DNA of 64,000 nucleotides, from the NCBI GenBank assembly GCA_963682175.1, contig OY821775.1:36826053-36890052 (forward strand), read 5' to 3'. This DNA comes from Triglochin maritima. Taxonomy: Eukaryota; Streptophyta; Magnoliopsida; Alismatales; Juncaginaceae. A model generated the notes under the pieces. It searched no databases and was not told the origin of the DNA. It saw only the letters and a list, made by a program, of their open reading frames with translations. The translations under genes were made by a program, and so were the position numbers. This document shows positions 41,014-53,451 of this stretch, one piece after another (the first letter of the stretch is position 1; every line of letters starts with the position of its first letter).

Positions 41014-43072
41014 CATCTTGGTCACCTCCGAATTTTTTGAGCACTTTCTTATTTCATATATGTTGAAATAATTTCGGTTGTTTTTTAGAGAAATCGCATA
41101 CATATGTAGTTTTTTCTCTTCTTCATGCGCCTAGGGTTTGATGGCATTTTTCCTCACCCTTGCGCATGTTTTCTTGATTCATTTCATTACATGCGAATTG
41201 CATTACAAGTTTCATCATTATTTCACTCTTACGCATAGCTTAGATTTCATTTTATGCATGTACCTAGGGTTCATGTTAATCTATGTTTGTTGCACATTTT
41301 TTCATCCTTGAAGCTTGCGGCTAGAGTATGTTTGTTCTTGATAATATGCGCATATATGTTGTTTGAAATATGATGATATGTTTACAAGAGTTAATTATTG
41401 CATATATCATATATTGTGATCATACATTTCAGATGGCATGATTTGATTGTGCATTATTTTCTAAACTCTTGTACATACATCTAAGGTTAGATGCTTGTTG
41501 CCTTATTCATGTATGTGCAATTTTTGATCATATATGCATGCATCTAGAATTTGATAATAATTGCCTAATTATGTGCATGATTATTGCTATTTTTTCGGCT
41601 ATGTGTTTCTTTTGGAATGATTGCATGCATTTCATTTGAAATATTTCCTTTATGATTGAATGCACATATATGTTAATCTCATTAAGGATATTCGGATTTC
41701 TTTTGGAATGATTGCATGCATTTCATTTGAAATATTTCCTTTATGATTGAATGCACATATATGTTAATCTCATTAAGGATTTTCGGATTTCTTTTGGAAT
41801 GATTGCATGCATTTCATTTGAAATATTTCCTTTATGATTGATTGCACATATATGTTAATCTCATTAAGGATTTTCGGATTTTTTTGGAATAATTGCATGC
41901 ATTTCATTTGATATATTTCCTTTTCATCAAATGTGCATATATGTGTTCGCCTCCACCAAAGAATTTCGAATTTTTCTTTCCATTACAAGTAGCATAATTA
42001 TTGTTGATTGCATGCTTATATTGATTAAGGAAAGATTGGATAATTCTGAAAATTTTGGGAAGATATTATGGGTTGGAGTTTTATTGCCTTAAAAATATGT
42101 TTGAATGCTTTCCTTTGATGCAAAAATATGTGTTGCTCTCCACCATAGAATTTCGGATTTTATCTTTCCTAATCAAAGTAGGATAATTTTTGTGCTATCA
42201 TGATTATATTGATTAGGGAAAGAAGGAAAATTTCTGGTTTGAGAATGATTATTGTGGAGATTGGTTGTTATTACCTAACACGTTTTTTTGCCTATATTCG
42301 TGCACCATAAAAGCATTGTTTCCTTATGCATTACTTCCTTCTTGTTTGAATGAGGTGCACACTTTATGGTATTTTTTTCATACGTCGAATTGTGCTAATG
42401 TATGGAAAGATTGTACTTGTATGTAATGAATGGTTGTTGATTTTATTTACTGCCTTATTGAGAGATGAGCGTAATTTCATTCATTCATTTCCATTTGCAA
42501 CAGTTATCGCAATGGGCTGTAATATTTATGGACTGTAATAATTATGGACTGTGGACTGTTTATTGCCCTAAGGAGACGAGGGGCTCCTTTATTTTTTATT
42601 ATTGCAATATTATTGCTATAAGACTCATGCAGGTTCCGGTCGACGAGGCTAAATCCCTAATGGGGATCATTAGCTCAATATGGAAGTAATGTAGTAATCA
42701 TATCTGTGTGATGTTGATTGGATTTTTTTTGAAAACCGTTTTTTGGGAACTTGCATTCCTAGTGGGAGTCGCAAGGTAGAAGTATTTTGTGTAAACCACC
42801 TTGCAACCGACAGCAAATACCTTCTTTATTTGCTAATTTACCATGATTTAAATGTTTTTTTTGTCATTAAATCATGATGGAGCTCAATATCTAGATTAGT
42901 AAAATGGCTTTATTAACTATTGCATGAGGATTTGATCGAATGCTTTATGTTTTCTTTTGGTCTGAATGCTATAGCTATTAAGTCAGTTTATTTTTTATGA
43001 CTATTGTAGGTCGTTGTATTTTATGCTAGAACTCTTGTATAGCTATGTTTTTTTTTAATTTCCTAGATTTTT
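41014..43072 (+). other. Copia-A 5' leader, 2.06 kb, non-coding
   Basis: Unusually long untranslated leader, AT-rich with repeated GCATG and CATATATG. Contains a 91-base tandem repeat (41606-41965). No gene-like frame. Confidence 0.7.
41606..41965. repeat. 91-bp tandem repeat in Copia-A leader
   Basis: Units begin at 41606, 41697 and 41788 (TTTCTTTTGGAATGATTGCA) with a fourth, diverged partial unit from 41879. The first three differ by only a few bases, suggesting recent expansion. Confidence 0.93.
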
Positions 43073-43927
43073 ATGGCTGCTTCCAAAAGTATTATCGTTG
43101 ATCTGGCTCGAGGAGATAAACTCAATGAAAGGAATTACGATCTGTGGCATCATAAAATTGAGTATCTCTTAGAGGATCAGGACATGTTAGAAAACATAAA
43201 CCAATCTATGTCTCCCCCCGAGGAGGGGAATACTGCGCAATATCGCAGAAACTTGGATGTTTATAATGCATGGAAAAAGAAAGACCGAATTGCTCGAATT
43301 ACAATTCTAAGTTCAATGAGGGACGATTTGTTACTGCGGTTCGAAAAGTTTCGAACTGCAAAGGCCTTGTGGGAAGCTATGAAGTTTTAGTACGGAGTGA
43401 CCTCCGTCACAAGGGCCCGCCAGCTTAAGCTCATGTTTGATGGGTCTAAAATGCGCCAAGGTCACACAATGAGGCAGCATATTACCACAATGTCAAAAAT
43501 GATTATCGAGTTGAGCGCTGCCGATCGTGCTAAGACCGATGAGGAGCAAGTGTCTGCTCTCATCAAATCGTTGCCTTCGAAGAATTGGGAGCATATGAAG
43601 GTCCATCTGACTCATGCTGATGACATCAGGACATTTTACCAAGCCACGGAACACCTAAAGCAGGAGGAGGACCGCATGCTTGCGGAAGCCCCTCTAACTG
43701 AAGTATTTGCTGCTGAGGCTGGAGCTCCTCGAAGGAGTGCAGGTTTTAAGCGCAAAAAAGATAGAGCTCAGGGTTTTAAAGGCAAGAGGGGTGCAAATGA
43801 AAACAAAACAGAAAACAAAGCTGGAAAGAAACGACCTCGAGGATCCAGAGGTGGGAAAGATAAGTTTAATGTGACTTGTTTTAACTGCCGAAAGACTGGA
43901 CATTTTGCTCGTGAGTGCACTGAGTAA
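43073..43927 (+). pseudogene. Copia-A gag with internal stop
   Basis: ATG 43073 (MAASKSIIVDLARGDKLNER). The copia-type gag domain follows (NYDLWHHKIEYLL, RTAKALWEAMKF). TAG at 43388-43390 interrupts the frame, consistent with CAG to TAG, and the same frame then continues to 43927. The C-terminus is basic (KRKKDRAQGFKGKRG) and ends with an intact zinc knuckle CFNCRKTGHFARECTE. TAA 43925-43927 closes gag. Apart from one stop the protein of about 285 residues is preserved. Confidence 0.9.
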
Positions 43928-45953
43928 AAGGTAATTACTGTGTGTAATCCCTCGAATTGTAATGTGACTAGTTCTGTGATGCTCACTGATCATTCTACTG
44001 TGTGGATTCAGGTGCCACGGACCACGTAACAAAGGATCGTTCTACCTTCGTGGAATGTCGTCGTGTTCCAAGTGGGAGGCGAATAAACATGGCAAATAAC
44101 ACTTGCATTGAAGTTCTTAGAGATGGCACATGCAAAGTGGCTTTGCGAAGTGGTCAGATCCTATTAGTTCACGACGTGTTGTATGCACCAGCTATACGGC
44201 GAAATATTATTTTTGTTGTTGTTTTGATGAGACATGGTTTTAAAGTTGTATTTGAGAACAATGATATGAGTTTATACCTTGGTAACATTTATTATGGGCG
44301 TGCCTATCTTTCAGACGGTTTTATTGTGTTGGACGCAATTTATGATTTCAATCATAACACTAGTGTCTTTATGAGCCAAAGTTCCATGAATAATGATTCA
44401 GTTATGTGGCATGCTAGACTAGGTCACATTGGTGTTGACCGGATGAACAGGTTGGCAAAGGAGGGGGTATTAGGAGAATGCTCCAAATTTGAATTGCCGA
44501 CCTGTGAATCTTGTCTAGCTGGAAAGGCAACTAGAAAACCGTTCGGAAAAGCCATTTGGGCTACTTCTCCTTTTGAACTAATTCACTCAGATATTTTTGG
44601 ACCTTTGAATGTGCGTACTAGACATGGACAAAGTTACTTCATCACATTCATTGATGACTTCACTAGATATGGTCATATTTATCTTATTTCTCACAAGTCA
44701 GAAGCTCTAGATTGTTTTAAGAAATTCATGAGCTTAGTTGAGAATCAGTTGGATAATAAGATAAAAACTCTTAGAACGGATAGAGGTGGTGAGTATCTCT
44801 CCATAATGTTCAAAGAGTTATGTGATGAAAATGGGATATCTAGACAACTCACTATGCCTTATACTCCTCAGCAAAATGGTGTTGCCGAGAGAAGGAATAG
44901 AATGTTGCTAGACATGGTTAGATCCATGATGGCGCATGCGAGCTTACCAATTTCGTTTTGGGGGGATGCTCTAATGACTGCTGCCTATATCCTCAATAGA
45001 GTTCCAACAAAATCGGTTCCCTCAACTCCATATGAGTTATGGAAAGGACGAAAGCTTGATTTTAGTCTGTTGTGTCCTTGGGGATGTGCGGCATACATTC
45101 ATTCTACTAGTCACCGATATGGAAAACTAGGACCTAGAGGGAAAAAGTGTATCTTTGTAAAATACAGTGATCTCTCCAAAGGTTATGTTTTTATCGGGTT
45201 AGACGAGAATGAAAGAAGGACGGAACTGCAGTGTAGGGATGCCACATTCTTGGAAAATGATTTTCCAACTCTTGTTGGAGCTATCAAAGAGTCAGTGGAC
45301 TTCTTTGAACAACAAGATGAGGATATTGCCACTCCACGGGATCAGGATCTGGAAGTTGAACATGAGGTTCCACCAGTCAATCCTAGTGGGAGCAACAATG
45401 CTCAGGATCCGATAGCTGTCACGGAGGATGAGCCATCAGATACCCATCGGCGTCGAAGTAAACGCGGGCTCATTCCTTGTAGGCGATTTCGCTTAGAGGA
45501 AGAAGCCCTCATGATAGCTCAAGAAGAAATTGATTATGAATCGTCCGGGATGACAGTAATCGATGAGAAAGAACCGGAGACCTTGAAAGAGGCTTTGGAA
45601 GGTCCAAATGCTAAAGAGTTGTTAGAAGCTATAAAGGAAGAGTTGGAGTCAATGAAAGTTAATCGAGTCTGGGACTTGGTCGAGTTACCGCCGAACTGAA
45701 AGGACATTGGGGCCAAGTGGATCCTCAAGATTAAGAGGAAGGCGGATGGATCTATTGATAGATTCAAGGCTAGACTGGTATCTAAAGGCTACACCCAAAG
45801 AGAAGGCGTGGATTTTGAGGAAACATTTTCACCCATGGTTAGGTTTGCCTCCATCCGCCTTCTACTAGCTATTGTAGCTCAGATGGACTTAGAGCTTTAC
45901 CAAATGGATGTAAAGACTGCTTTTCTCAATGGAGAACTTGAGAAGGAGATCTA
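43928..45953 (+). pseudogene. Copia-A protease, integrase and RT N-terminus
   Basis: The gag frame continues in frame past its stop to VWI near 44005, where it shifts into the protease frame [11 protein letters not shown]; the bases coding for the residues before DSG appear to be missing. The long frame 44002-45699 holds the protease, the zinc-binding pre-integrase region ([22 protein letters not shown]) and the integrase core ([34 protein letters not shown]: the D, D and E are kept), and then the linker to RT. TGA 45697-45699 interrupts LPPN-KDIGAKW. RT continues to EKEIY, where a Gypsy-A solo LTR enters at 45954. Confidence 0.9.
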
Positions 45954-47356
45954 TGATTGACATCATTTCATGCTTATATGTGTATCTTATATCCATTATC
46001 TTTCACCTAAACAATGCTATGTTACGAGTTTTATGTTTAGTTTTCAGGAATAAATAGGTTTGAAGAGATGAAACATAAAAGAACCCAAAAGCTGGGAAAA
46101 AAGACTGAATTGTGAGATCTGGGGACTAAGATGCAAGGGAGACGGACCTGAATGTAAGACAGAAGGACCTAATAGCAAAACGGAATACTCTACACCATCA
46201 TGGGGAGTATTTTAGCAATTCGATTTGGGTCGGAGCTCCAACAAACCAAGTGAATACATCCAAGACCAACAAATATACCAAGGAAAGCCCACAACAAAAA
46301 TGAGCAGGATCTGAACCATATAGACCGCCAATTGACGGTCCAAGACCGCTAATTTGCGGTCCATGTTGGCCCAAATCCGCTAAAATTTCTCCCGCACATG
46401 TATTAGAGGATGTTTAGGCTATTTTTGGTATCTGTTTAGTCCCACATCGGGGGATTGTCCCAGATTAGCTTTTTCTCTAGCTATAAATAGAACTCTTCAC
46501 CTTCCATTGTAATGACTCCATATTTTAAGTGGCTATTCTTCCTACTAGAAGTGAGGCCTTGAAGCACACACTAAAGTAGGAGGATGCTACTTTTAATGTG
46601 AATCATTTTAATACAAGTTTTCTTTATTATGTTGTTTGTTTTATGTTTCTTGTTTTGCTTTGCTTAATCTCATTTCACTAGTTTTATTAGCTTAGTTAAT
46701 ATGCTGTCTTTGTTTAGTTTAATAATTAGTGTAATGTTTAGTGAGTAGTTCCATCCCCTTTGGGGGGTGGAGTAGATGTACATACATGCAAATGAGAATG
46801 GATTGAATGCTTTAATTCCAATGTGTTGATAAAACATGAATGTATGCTTGCTTGTTTAGGATAGAATTTATAACTTGATGAGTTTTGCCAAAATGATTAG
46901 ACACCTCTCATGCTTGTTTAGGTTCTGAAATAAACATCTTGCATATGTAAATGTTAATCAACTAAGTTGGTGAATAGATTGATAGGTTTTGCCACAACAT
47001 TTAGACACTTCCTATGCATGATAACACCACATTTATTTGTGCTTAAAGAATGTGTTCAACACCCACCTCTTTGCTTGTGTGCACTCACTCCACCCCTTAG
47101 GGGTTTTCCCATATCTGTATTCCAGCATTTTTCTTTTGTTCTTAGCTTATTTGTCATTTCATTATTTGTTTCTTTCGTTTGCATTTCGTATTTCGTAGTG
47201 TAGTGTAGAGTAGAGTAGCATAATCAATCTTTCTCCCCCAATTTTTGCCACTTGATTTCTGATAAACAAGATGCTGCTCACCTCCCTGAGGACGACCCGT
47301 ACTTGCCACCGCTTCATCGCAGCCGTGCACTTGCGGTTTAAATAAAACGTTCAACA
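45954..47356 (+). mobile_element. Gypsy-A solo LTR inside Copia-A RT
   Basis: 1403 bases, TGATTGACATC...CGTTCAACA, flanked by direct repeats ATCTA at 45949-45953 and 47357-47361. Splits the RT between EEIY-like and MDQPQGF. TATAAATAG at 46482-46490. Its ends define the Gypsy-A LTR boundaries used elsewhere in this window. Confidence 0.96.
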
Positions 47357-48544
47357 ATCTATATGGATCAACCTCAAGGTTTTGAAGTCAAAGGACAAGA
47401 GCGCAAAGTGTGCAAGCTCAATAAGTCCTTATATGGCTTAAAACAAGCGTCTAGACAGTGGAACATTCGCTTCCATCAAGCCATATCAGAGAATGCGTTC
47501 TCTATGCTTGAGGAAGACCACTGCGTGTACGTTAAGAGATCCAATGGTAAATTTGTCATTCTGACCTTGTATGTTGATGACATACTCATGGCTGGGAATA
47601 GCAAAGAGTTGCTGAAATCCACTAAAGTGTGGTTGTCCTCCACGTTTGATATGAAGGACATGGGTGAAGCTAGCTACGTCCTTGGTGTCAAGATAGTTAG
47701 AAATAGGTCCAAGAGACTTCTGGGATTGTCTGAAGAGACTTACATTAACAACGTCATAAAGAAATACCATATGGACAAATGCAAACCAATCGACACTCCT
47801 GTTGAGAAGGATTTGCACTTAAGCCTTGATAAGCATCCTGAGACTCCTCAAGAGAAGGCCAAAATGAGCAAGGTTCCATACTCCAATGCTGTGGGAAGCC
47901 TCATGTACGCTATGATGTGTACTAGGCCAGACATTTGTTATGTTGTGGGCATGGTGAGTCGATACCAGTCCAACCCAAGCATGGAGCACTGGAAGGCAGT
48001 CAAGAGAATCATGAGATACCTCAGAGGAACGAGTAACTACATGCTGTGTTACCAAGCATCAGATCTCCGCCTGATTGGCTATAGTGATGCCGATTGGGCT
48101 GGAGACATTAATGAAAGGAAGTCTACCTCTGGTTATGCTTTCTTGCTGGCTAATGGGGCCATCTCATGGTCCAGCAAGAAGCAAATCTGTATAGCCCTGT
48201 CGACTATGGAAGCGGAGTATGTTGCATGCTTTGTAGCAGTACAGGAGGCAGTTTGGTTGAGGAGGTTCTTACAACATACTGGGCTAGTAGAGACATCTGA
48301 TGAGCATGTTGTTGTCTATTGGGACAGCATGGCTGCCCTTTGTTATGTGAAAGATCCCAAGTATCATGGAAAGACCAAACATATACAGGTTAGGTATCAT
48401 TTTGTGAAGGACATCATAGCGAGAAAGGAAGTTGTGTTAAGACATGTGTCTACTAGTCTTATGGTAGCTGACCCTCTTACCAAGGCTATAGCTAAGGACT
48501 CGTTTGTGTCTCATGTGAAGTCCTTAGGGTTACGCAGACTTTGA
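47357..48544 (+). pseudogene. Copia-A RT C-terminus and RNase H
   Basis: Open for 393 codons: MDQPQGFEVKGQERKVCK, SLYGLKQASRQWN, YVDDILMAGNSKEL (catalytic Asp pair kept), DMKDMGEASYVLGVKI. RNase H begins at about 48070 (GYSDADWAGDINERKSTSG, STMEAEYVA, VYWDSMAALCYVKDP) and ends LGLRRL before TGA 48542-48544. This is the intact version of the region deleted in the two other copies. It cannot join the upstream part because of the solo LTR. Confidence 0.92.
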
Positions 48545-49799
48545 TGTATTGGCATGTCTATCTTCCTTTTATGAGTGATTGTGTTTTTTCTTTCTACTAT
48601 ATCTGTTTGGTTGATATAGTTGTTCTAGCATAAAATATTATTCTGTCAATAGGCTGAAGAATGCTCACTCACACGAGCATTCGCCTCTGGCGCTTTTGAT
48701 AGCAAGCAGAGATGAGATTGATCAGAAAGAGTTCTTGCATGATAGATCCAGAGAAGTTCATGATCGGATAGTCGCCTTGATTAGGAATCAAGATGAGATC
48801 CTCTATGTTTGTGAGGATTGACATGAATGTTCCAACGATTCATGTGACCTATAGAAGCCAAGTTCGAGCATCACATGTGGCGCTAGGTGGCACCTGTATG
48901 GTGTTAAGGCGACAATGATGAAGCTCGGGTCAGGCGCAGAGGGGGTGAGACTGGACTAAGACTTGTATGGTGTTGAGAGACAGACGTACTGTTGTGTACA
49001 TTATGATTCACCATAACATGTTTGTCATACAACATGTGCTGAGCGACCATTGGGAGTGAAAGGATGGATCCCTGCTCCTTCACTGTGTGAGTCCAAGACT
49101 TAATTGTCATTAGTTACCCTCAGTGACCTTCGACGATGCCATGAAGCAAAGAGCTGATGTGGCTACTTTGGGATGTTATCTATGACCATGAGAGATTCGG
49201 TCTAAAGAGGCATCTTCGGGAAAGGAGTCAACTCTGAGTGTAATGGTGGTCTGGTGGGAAGGGAAAGGTTTGACTCGACTGTACTGAAAGTATTTGCTGG
49301 GCCCAACTGTATTGGATACAATAGCAAGTACCTTGAGGACAAGAAGGTATTCTCTCCGAGGGATCGAGATACCGTTCATGTCAAGTGAGTTTCTGAGTAA
49401 ACCTGGGGAACAATGATGTGCATTTGACTGCTTAATTATTATTTTTGTGAGGATGTTGTCATTCTGGCCTTCTAGTATGGTTTCTAGTTTGAGACTCCTA
49501 ATTGCAGGTGCATCACCGGTCGCATGACCCATATGTCCGTATGATCGGAAGAGTGCATGTGTCGGGGACACAGATGATCTTGTATCGGGGATACATGATC
49601 AGAGACTTGCGTGTTGTGGATGCGTTCTTCGAGAGAGGAATAGTTGTATATATCAGGGATGTATACATGTGTGCCGGGGACACATAGAGAGGTGATATAT
49701 TGCCATTGTGTGATTGTATGTATCAGGGATATATGCATATGTGTCAGGGACACAAAAGCAGATGACATGTTGTTATCGTGCTACTGTGCAAGTGGGAGA
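48545..49799 (+). other. Copia-A 3' non-coding region and PPT
   Basis: 1.26 kb, homologous to 14274-15531. Ends in the polypurine tract AGTGGGAGA at 49791-49799. A minus-strand frame at 49176-49571 overlaps the one at 15014-15430 of the other copy (NSLDMNGISIPRREYLLVLK); all differences I compared in that frame change the amino acid, so coding is doubtful. Confidence 0.7.
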
Positions 49800-50186
49800 T
49801 ATTAGATTAATCTAGGATTAATATGATATCTGCCCAAAGCACTGACACATGGCACGTCCCCATTGGACTACACATTTAGGGTTTAGGGTGGGGTCATCTA
49901 TATAAGGAGGGGAGCCTGCCATTGGACGGATGTTGATGTGTGCAAACCCTAGCCCCACCAAACCCTAGCCGCCACCACTCCCTCTCTCTCACATTCGTCC
50001 CTCCACCTCCACCAAGTCAATCCGTGGACTCTTGGGTTGTGGACTCGTGCTTCTTCTCCAAGAGAGTAGAAGACCGACCAGTGCTCCAGAGGATTCCGTG
50101 AGGTGATCGCCGATCCATTCCGCTGCCACTGGTTCACTCAAAGAAGGTAAATCCGAACCTGTAGATTCAATCGTAGATTGCTAACA
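49800..50186 (+). repeat. Copia-A 3' LTR
   Basis: 387 bases, same length as the 5' LTR, TATTAGATTAATC...GATTGCTAACA. Differs from the 5' LTR at several positions, so the insertion is not very recent. TTTAGGGTTTAGGG at 49875-49888 and TATATAAG at 49899-49906. Confidence 0.94.
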
Positions 50187-50708
50187 CTATTAACAAGGAA
50201 TCATGTTCAAGTGGGTTGCACATGAATAGGTTTTGAGGAAGTCCTATAAATAGGACACTCCTCTCCTCATTGTTAATATATGAATGCAAAATTCTCCTAT
50301 CCATATTTCTCTACCAAATACATCTGAAAATTCCCTTGTTAGTTGAGTGTTTGAGAGATTAAATTCTCATGAGCATCAAATGGGTAATTAGCTAGATCTA
50401 GCCTTGAATTAGAGATTGATTGACTAGCTCATTTCTCTCTAAATCTTGTTTAGAGTTTGGTGAACACTTGCAGGAATTCTGAGAGGATTTAATTTTAACG
50501 CGACTCCAGATCTTCGAAAAAGTTTTACATAACCTTTTGTGTATGATTTTATTCTATACAATTTAATATTTATGTAGGATACATATATTAAAATGTATAG
50601 TCTATGTTTTGTACAAGAAAAATTATTGAAAATATTAAAATCGATTTTGAATGCTTGTTAAATTTTTTAAATTATACACAATTATAGGACACCTAATCCT
50701 ACATTTTT

Positions 50709-52738
50709 AAGACCATGACTACGTAGAATCTGAATGGTTTCCTTTCTTTTTCGTTTCCGACCACAAATCTTAAATGCCTTAGCCACAACATTTATCCAAG
50801 TCATTTAAAAATCAACCCATTGTTGGTGATTTTATGGATTTGGCGGGTTCTCAATTATAGCATATCCTTTTTGGGTTTGGTAACATTGGTTATGATAGGA
50901 CATAAAAAACTATTAATTAGACATTTATTAATTATAAAACTATAATGATTAACCATGAGAATATATCTTGTTAGATTAAATTTAAAAAAATAAATTTTAA
51001 TCATTTCTAAAGATCATGTTTCAGCAGATGAAAGAGAAGAGATTGCGGGATACTTAATTACCTCTCAGTGTCAAAAACTATAGCATATCCTTATTGGGTT
51101 TCGTTATGACAAGACACAACACAACCTTTCATTACATTTATATAGTCTGTAGTGTGTTCCATTCATAGTTCTTCTCGTGCAATGAGGGGATGTACATGAG
51201 TACATGAAAAATGAAGTATCCTTTAAAAGAATGGGGTTGTTATTTGAGGATTCTTTCTAGTTTGAAACACACATTCCTTTGAATTTGAAGGACAAAATTG
51301 AAATAAATAGAATTAACAAGTCACACAAGAATATCCAGTGGAATTTCTGTGATTCAAGTGAAATTTAGTAAAATTTGAATCATTTCTAACATTTATTTTC
51401 AAAATTTTGAAAATGAAAAAAATTGGACTACTCTCTCCAATCTCATACGTTTATGACAGCGGTGATAACACATAACCTTTCATTACACAGCCTACAAAAT
51501 CATAGGTTTTAGGGTGTTCAATTCATAGATCTTGTAATTATACCCTAGAAGGCTAGAAAGGCATCACACTTTGGTGAATACCATAGTGTGACCTGGTAAT
51601 ATGGTAAGGCCGACGTTTAATGGCGTTAACTTGTTTTTGTTTTTTGATAATGAATAATGGCCTATTTTTATGACAGTTAGAGGCGGTCTATTTCAGTCTT
51701 GGTAATATGAAGTGAGGAGATGAGAATCCTATATGAGTGACACTTAGTTTGAAACTTATTTAGTATTCGTAGGTCATAAGATAAGCCAAATGAATTATTT
51801 TCTTAACTAATAGTCAACTTATTGATACATTCTATGAAACATTATTATGTTCCTAATCTTCACAGTAAAAAATTATGACGAAAAAACAATTTATGATTAT
51901 TGAGAAACACAACATCGTAATAAATTCTAATAAAAAGGACATCTCACGATAAAAAACACAACTGCTAATATCATGATACGTATTTTGGCGGTTTATTGCA
52001 TTGGGATTCATTACGATGGGAAGCAACCTTTCAGTTCATGGTATGCCAATAGACTCAACCTTCGAGTCGTTATGTAAAATCATCGATTTTAGTGTATTCC
52101 ATTCATACTTCCTAAACCCTTGGTGTAATATATCCTTCATCCCCCTGAAAGCCAACTTCTTGAAATGGCCTCCATCTCCCACTGCACGCCCACTTGCTTT
52201 TGGGGTTTGTTGGCGAAGCGCGACCGAGTGGGGACGTCAGAGGTCCCCGGTCCCTGGTTCTTTGCATGCCTCCAAATACTGTGACATTTTTTGTGTCTTC
52301 TTCATCATATGTTTTTAATATTTTGGTTAGACCTAATGTTTACTTAGGTTTAAATTTTTTTTATCCCCTGTTGTGTTTTTTTTGTTTACAAAGACCTAGT
52401 GATTGTGTCATGCTTAATTTTCCAATGGTTGGAGAACATGCAACTCCGCATGGATAACCTAGCCCGACTTCAAGATAGGTTGGTATCACTAGGGGAGGAG
52501 GTTGTCCGGATTTCAGGCACTCGACACCCCCTCGAACCAATGATTTTGTAGAGCTCCACTGCTGTAACTATGGGGTTTTTTGCATGCACGAGAGACCAAT
52601 TGGAGGCATCTCCAGACCCAACCACACTCCTGACACCAGAGTCCAGCGTACAAGTGCAGCCTCTCAGTTGGTGATCATCTCGAAGAGGTAGTCCCCGAGA
52701 GCTCCCGGTGCACCGACCACGTGTTATGCTCATGGGAA
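50709..52738. other. AT-rich intergenic sequence; one weak open frame
   Basis: No retroelement core domain or RNA gene recognised. Most is AT-rich; 52190-52720 is less so. In frame from about 52392 a stretch (WLENMQLRMDNLARLQDRLV) has a heptad-like pattern and ends at a stop about 52551, possibly a fragment of a coiled-coil gag or a host exon. No assignment. At 52700-52738 part of the Copia-B LTR motif is repeated just outside the LTR. Confidence 0.35.
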
Positions 52739-52740
52739 TT

Positions 52741-53450
52741 TGTCTCATACGGATTCGGTCGACCGTTTAGCTCACGGTGCACCGCACACGTGTTATAACC
52801 GAACGGTTTTGTTGACCGAGTTATACTCGGTCCACCGAACACAAACGATTCTGCCTGAATTATTAAGAGATTAATTAAATCATGGGTGGATTAATTCCAG
52901 ATTTCATTAAAACGTTTTTTGTGGGTGCTTATGTGGAAATTTTGATATTAATTTTAGGAGAGAATAAGCAAGACATCATGGCTAAAGAATAGCTCTTGAT
53001 AATGATGTTTTGGGAGACTATAAAAGGACCCCTACTCCTACTTGTTTAATACTAATGCAAAAAAAAATTCTCTCATTAATCTCTCCCTAATCACTATGAA
53101 AATCTCTTAGTAAATTTAAGTTTTAGAGACAGAATCTCAGGAGCTTAAAGAGGGGTCATTAGCGAGATTCTAAACCATGTTAGAGATTGATTGGCTAGCT
53201 CCTCTCTCTAATCTTGTTTAGAGTTTGGTGAACACTCGGAGGCAAATTCGTGGACGATTGAACGGGCAATGCGACTCTGGATCTTCAAAAAGGTTTTAGA
53301 GAACCTTTAGGTTTTAGAGAACCTGTAGGGTTGTATTAGAATAAACACAATGCAATGTACATAGAAATTATTGAAAATATGAAAATCGATTTTGTATGTT
53401 GTATTAAATGTTTTAAAATATATACATACATAAGGACACGAAATCCTACA
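52741..53450 (+). repeat. Copia-B 5' LTR, 3'-terminal part
   Basis: 710 bases matching about 60578-61301 of the 3' LTR, with ending AATCCTACA. The first 1.45 kb of LTR are missing. TATAAAAG at 53019-53026. A G-box (CACGTG) is at about 52785, and a second related copy at about 52719 lies outside the LTR. Confidence 0.88.
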
Positions 53451-53451
53451 G

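Larger units (their letters stand above)
40614..50186 (+). mobile_element. Copia-A, full-length, with TSD CTATT
   Basis: 9573 bases including the 1.4-kb nested solo LTR; about 8.2 kb without it. Structure: LTR, PBS, long leader, gag, protease, integrase, RT, RNase H, long 3' non-coding region, PPT, LTR. Flanked by CTATT at 40609-40613 and 50187-50191. Its LTRs are each 387 bases. Several stops block expression, some shared with the copies at 4913 and 13195. Confidence 0.94.
40030..50703 (+). mobile_element. Copia-B solo LTR, split by a full-length Copia-A
   Basis: Left part 40030-40613 starts TGATAGGAATGTG; right part 50192-50703 ends AATCCTACA. The pieces match the start and end of the Copia-B LTR at 59123-61301. 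Flanking direct repeats TTTTT lie at 40025-40029 and 50704-50708 (low complexity, so weaker evidence). Joined it would be about 1.1 kb, shorter than the 2.18-kb LTR of the other copy, which has extra sequence in the middle. A TATAAATA box is at 50245-50252. Confidence 0.85.

Noticed and set aside
41606..41965. CRISPR-like or satellite array
   Set aside because: Directly adjoining 91-base units without spacers, in a plant retroelement leader; only four units.
48545..49799. Envelope-like gene in the long Copia-A 3' region
   Set aside because: No sense-strand frame of useful length, no signal peptide or membrane segment.
52470..52748. 92-codon minus-strand frame as a gene
   Set aside because: Not supported by a domain; overlaps the rearranged Copia-B LTR edge.
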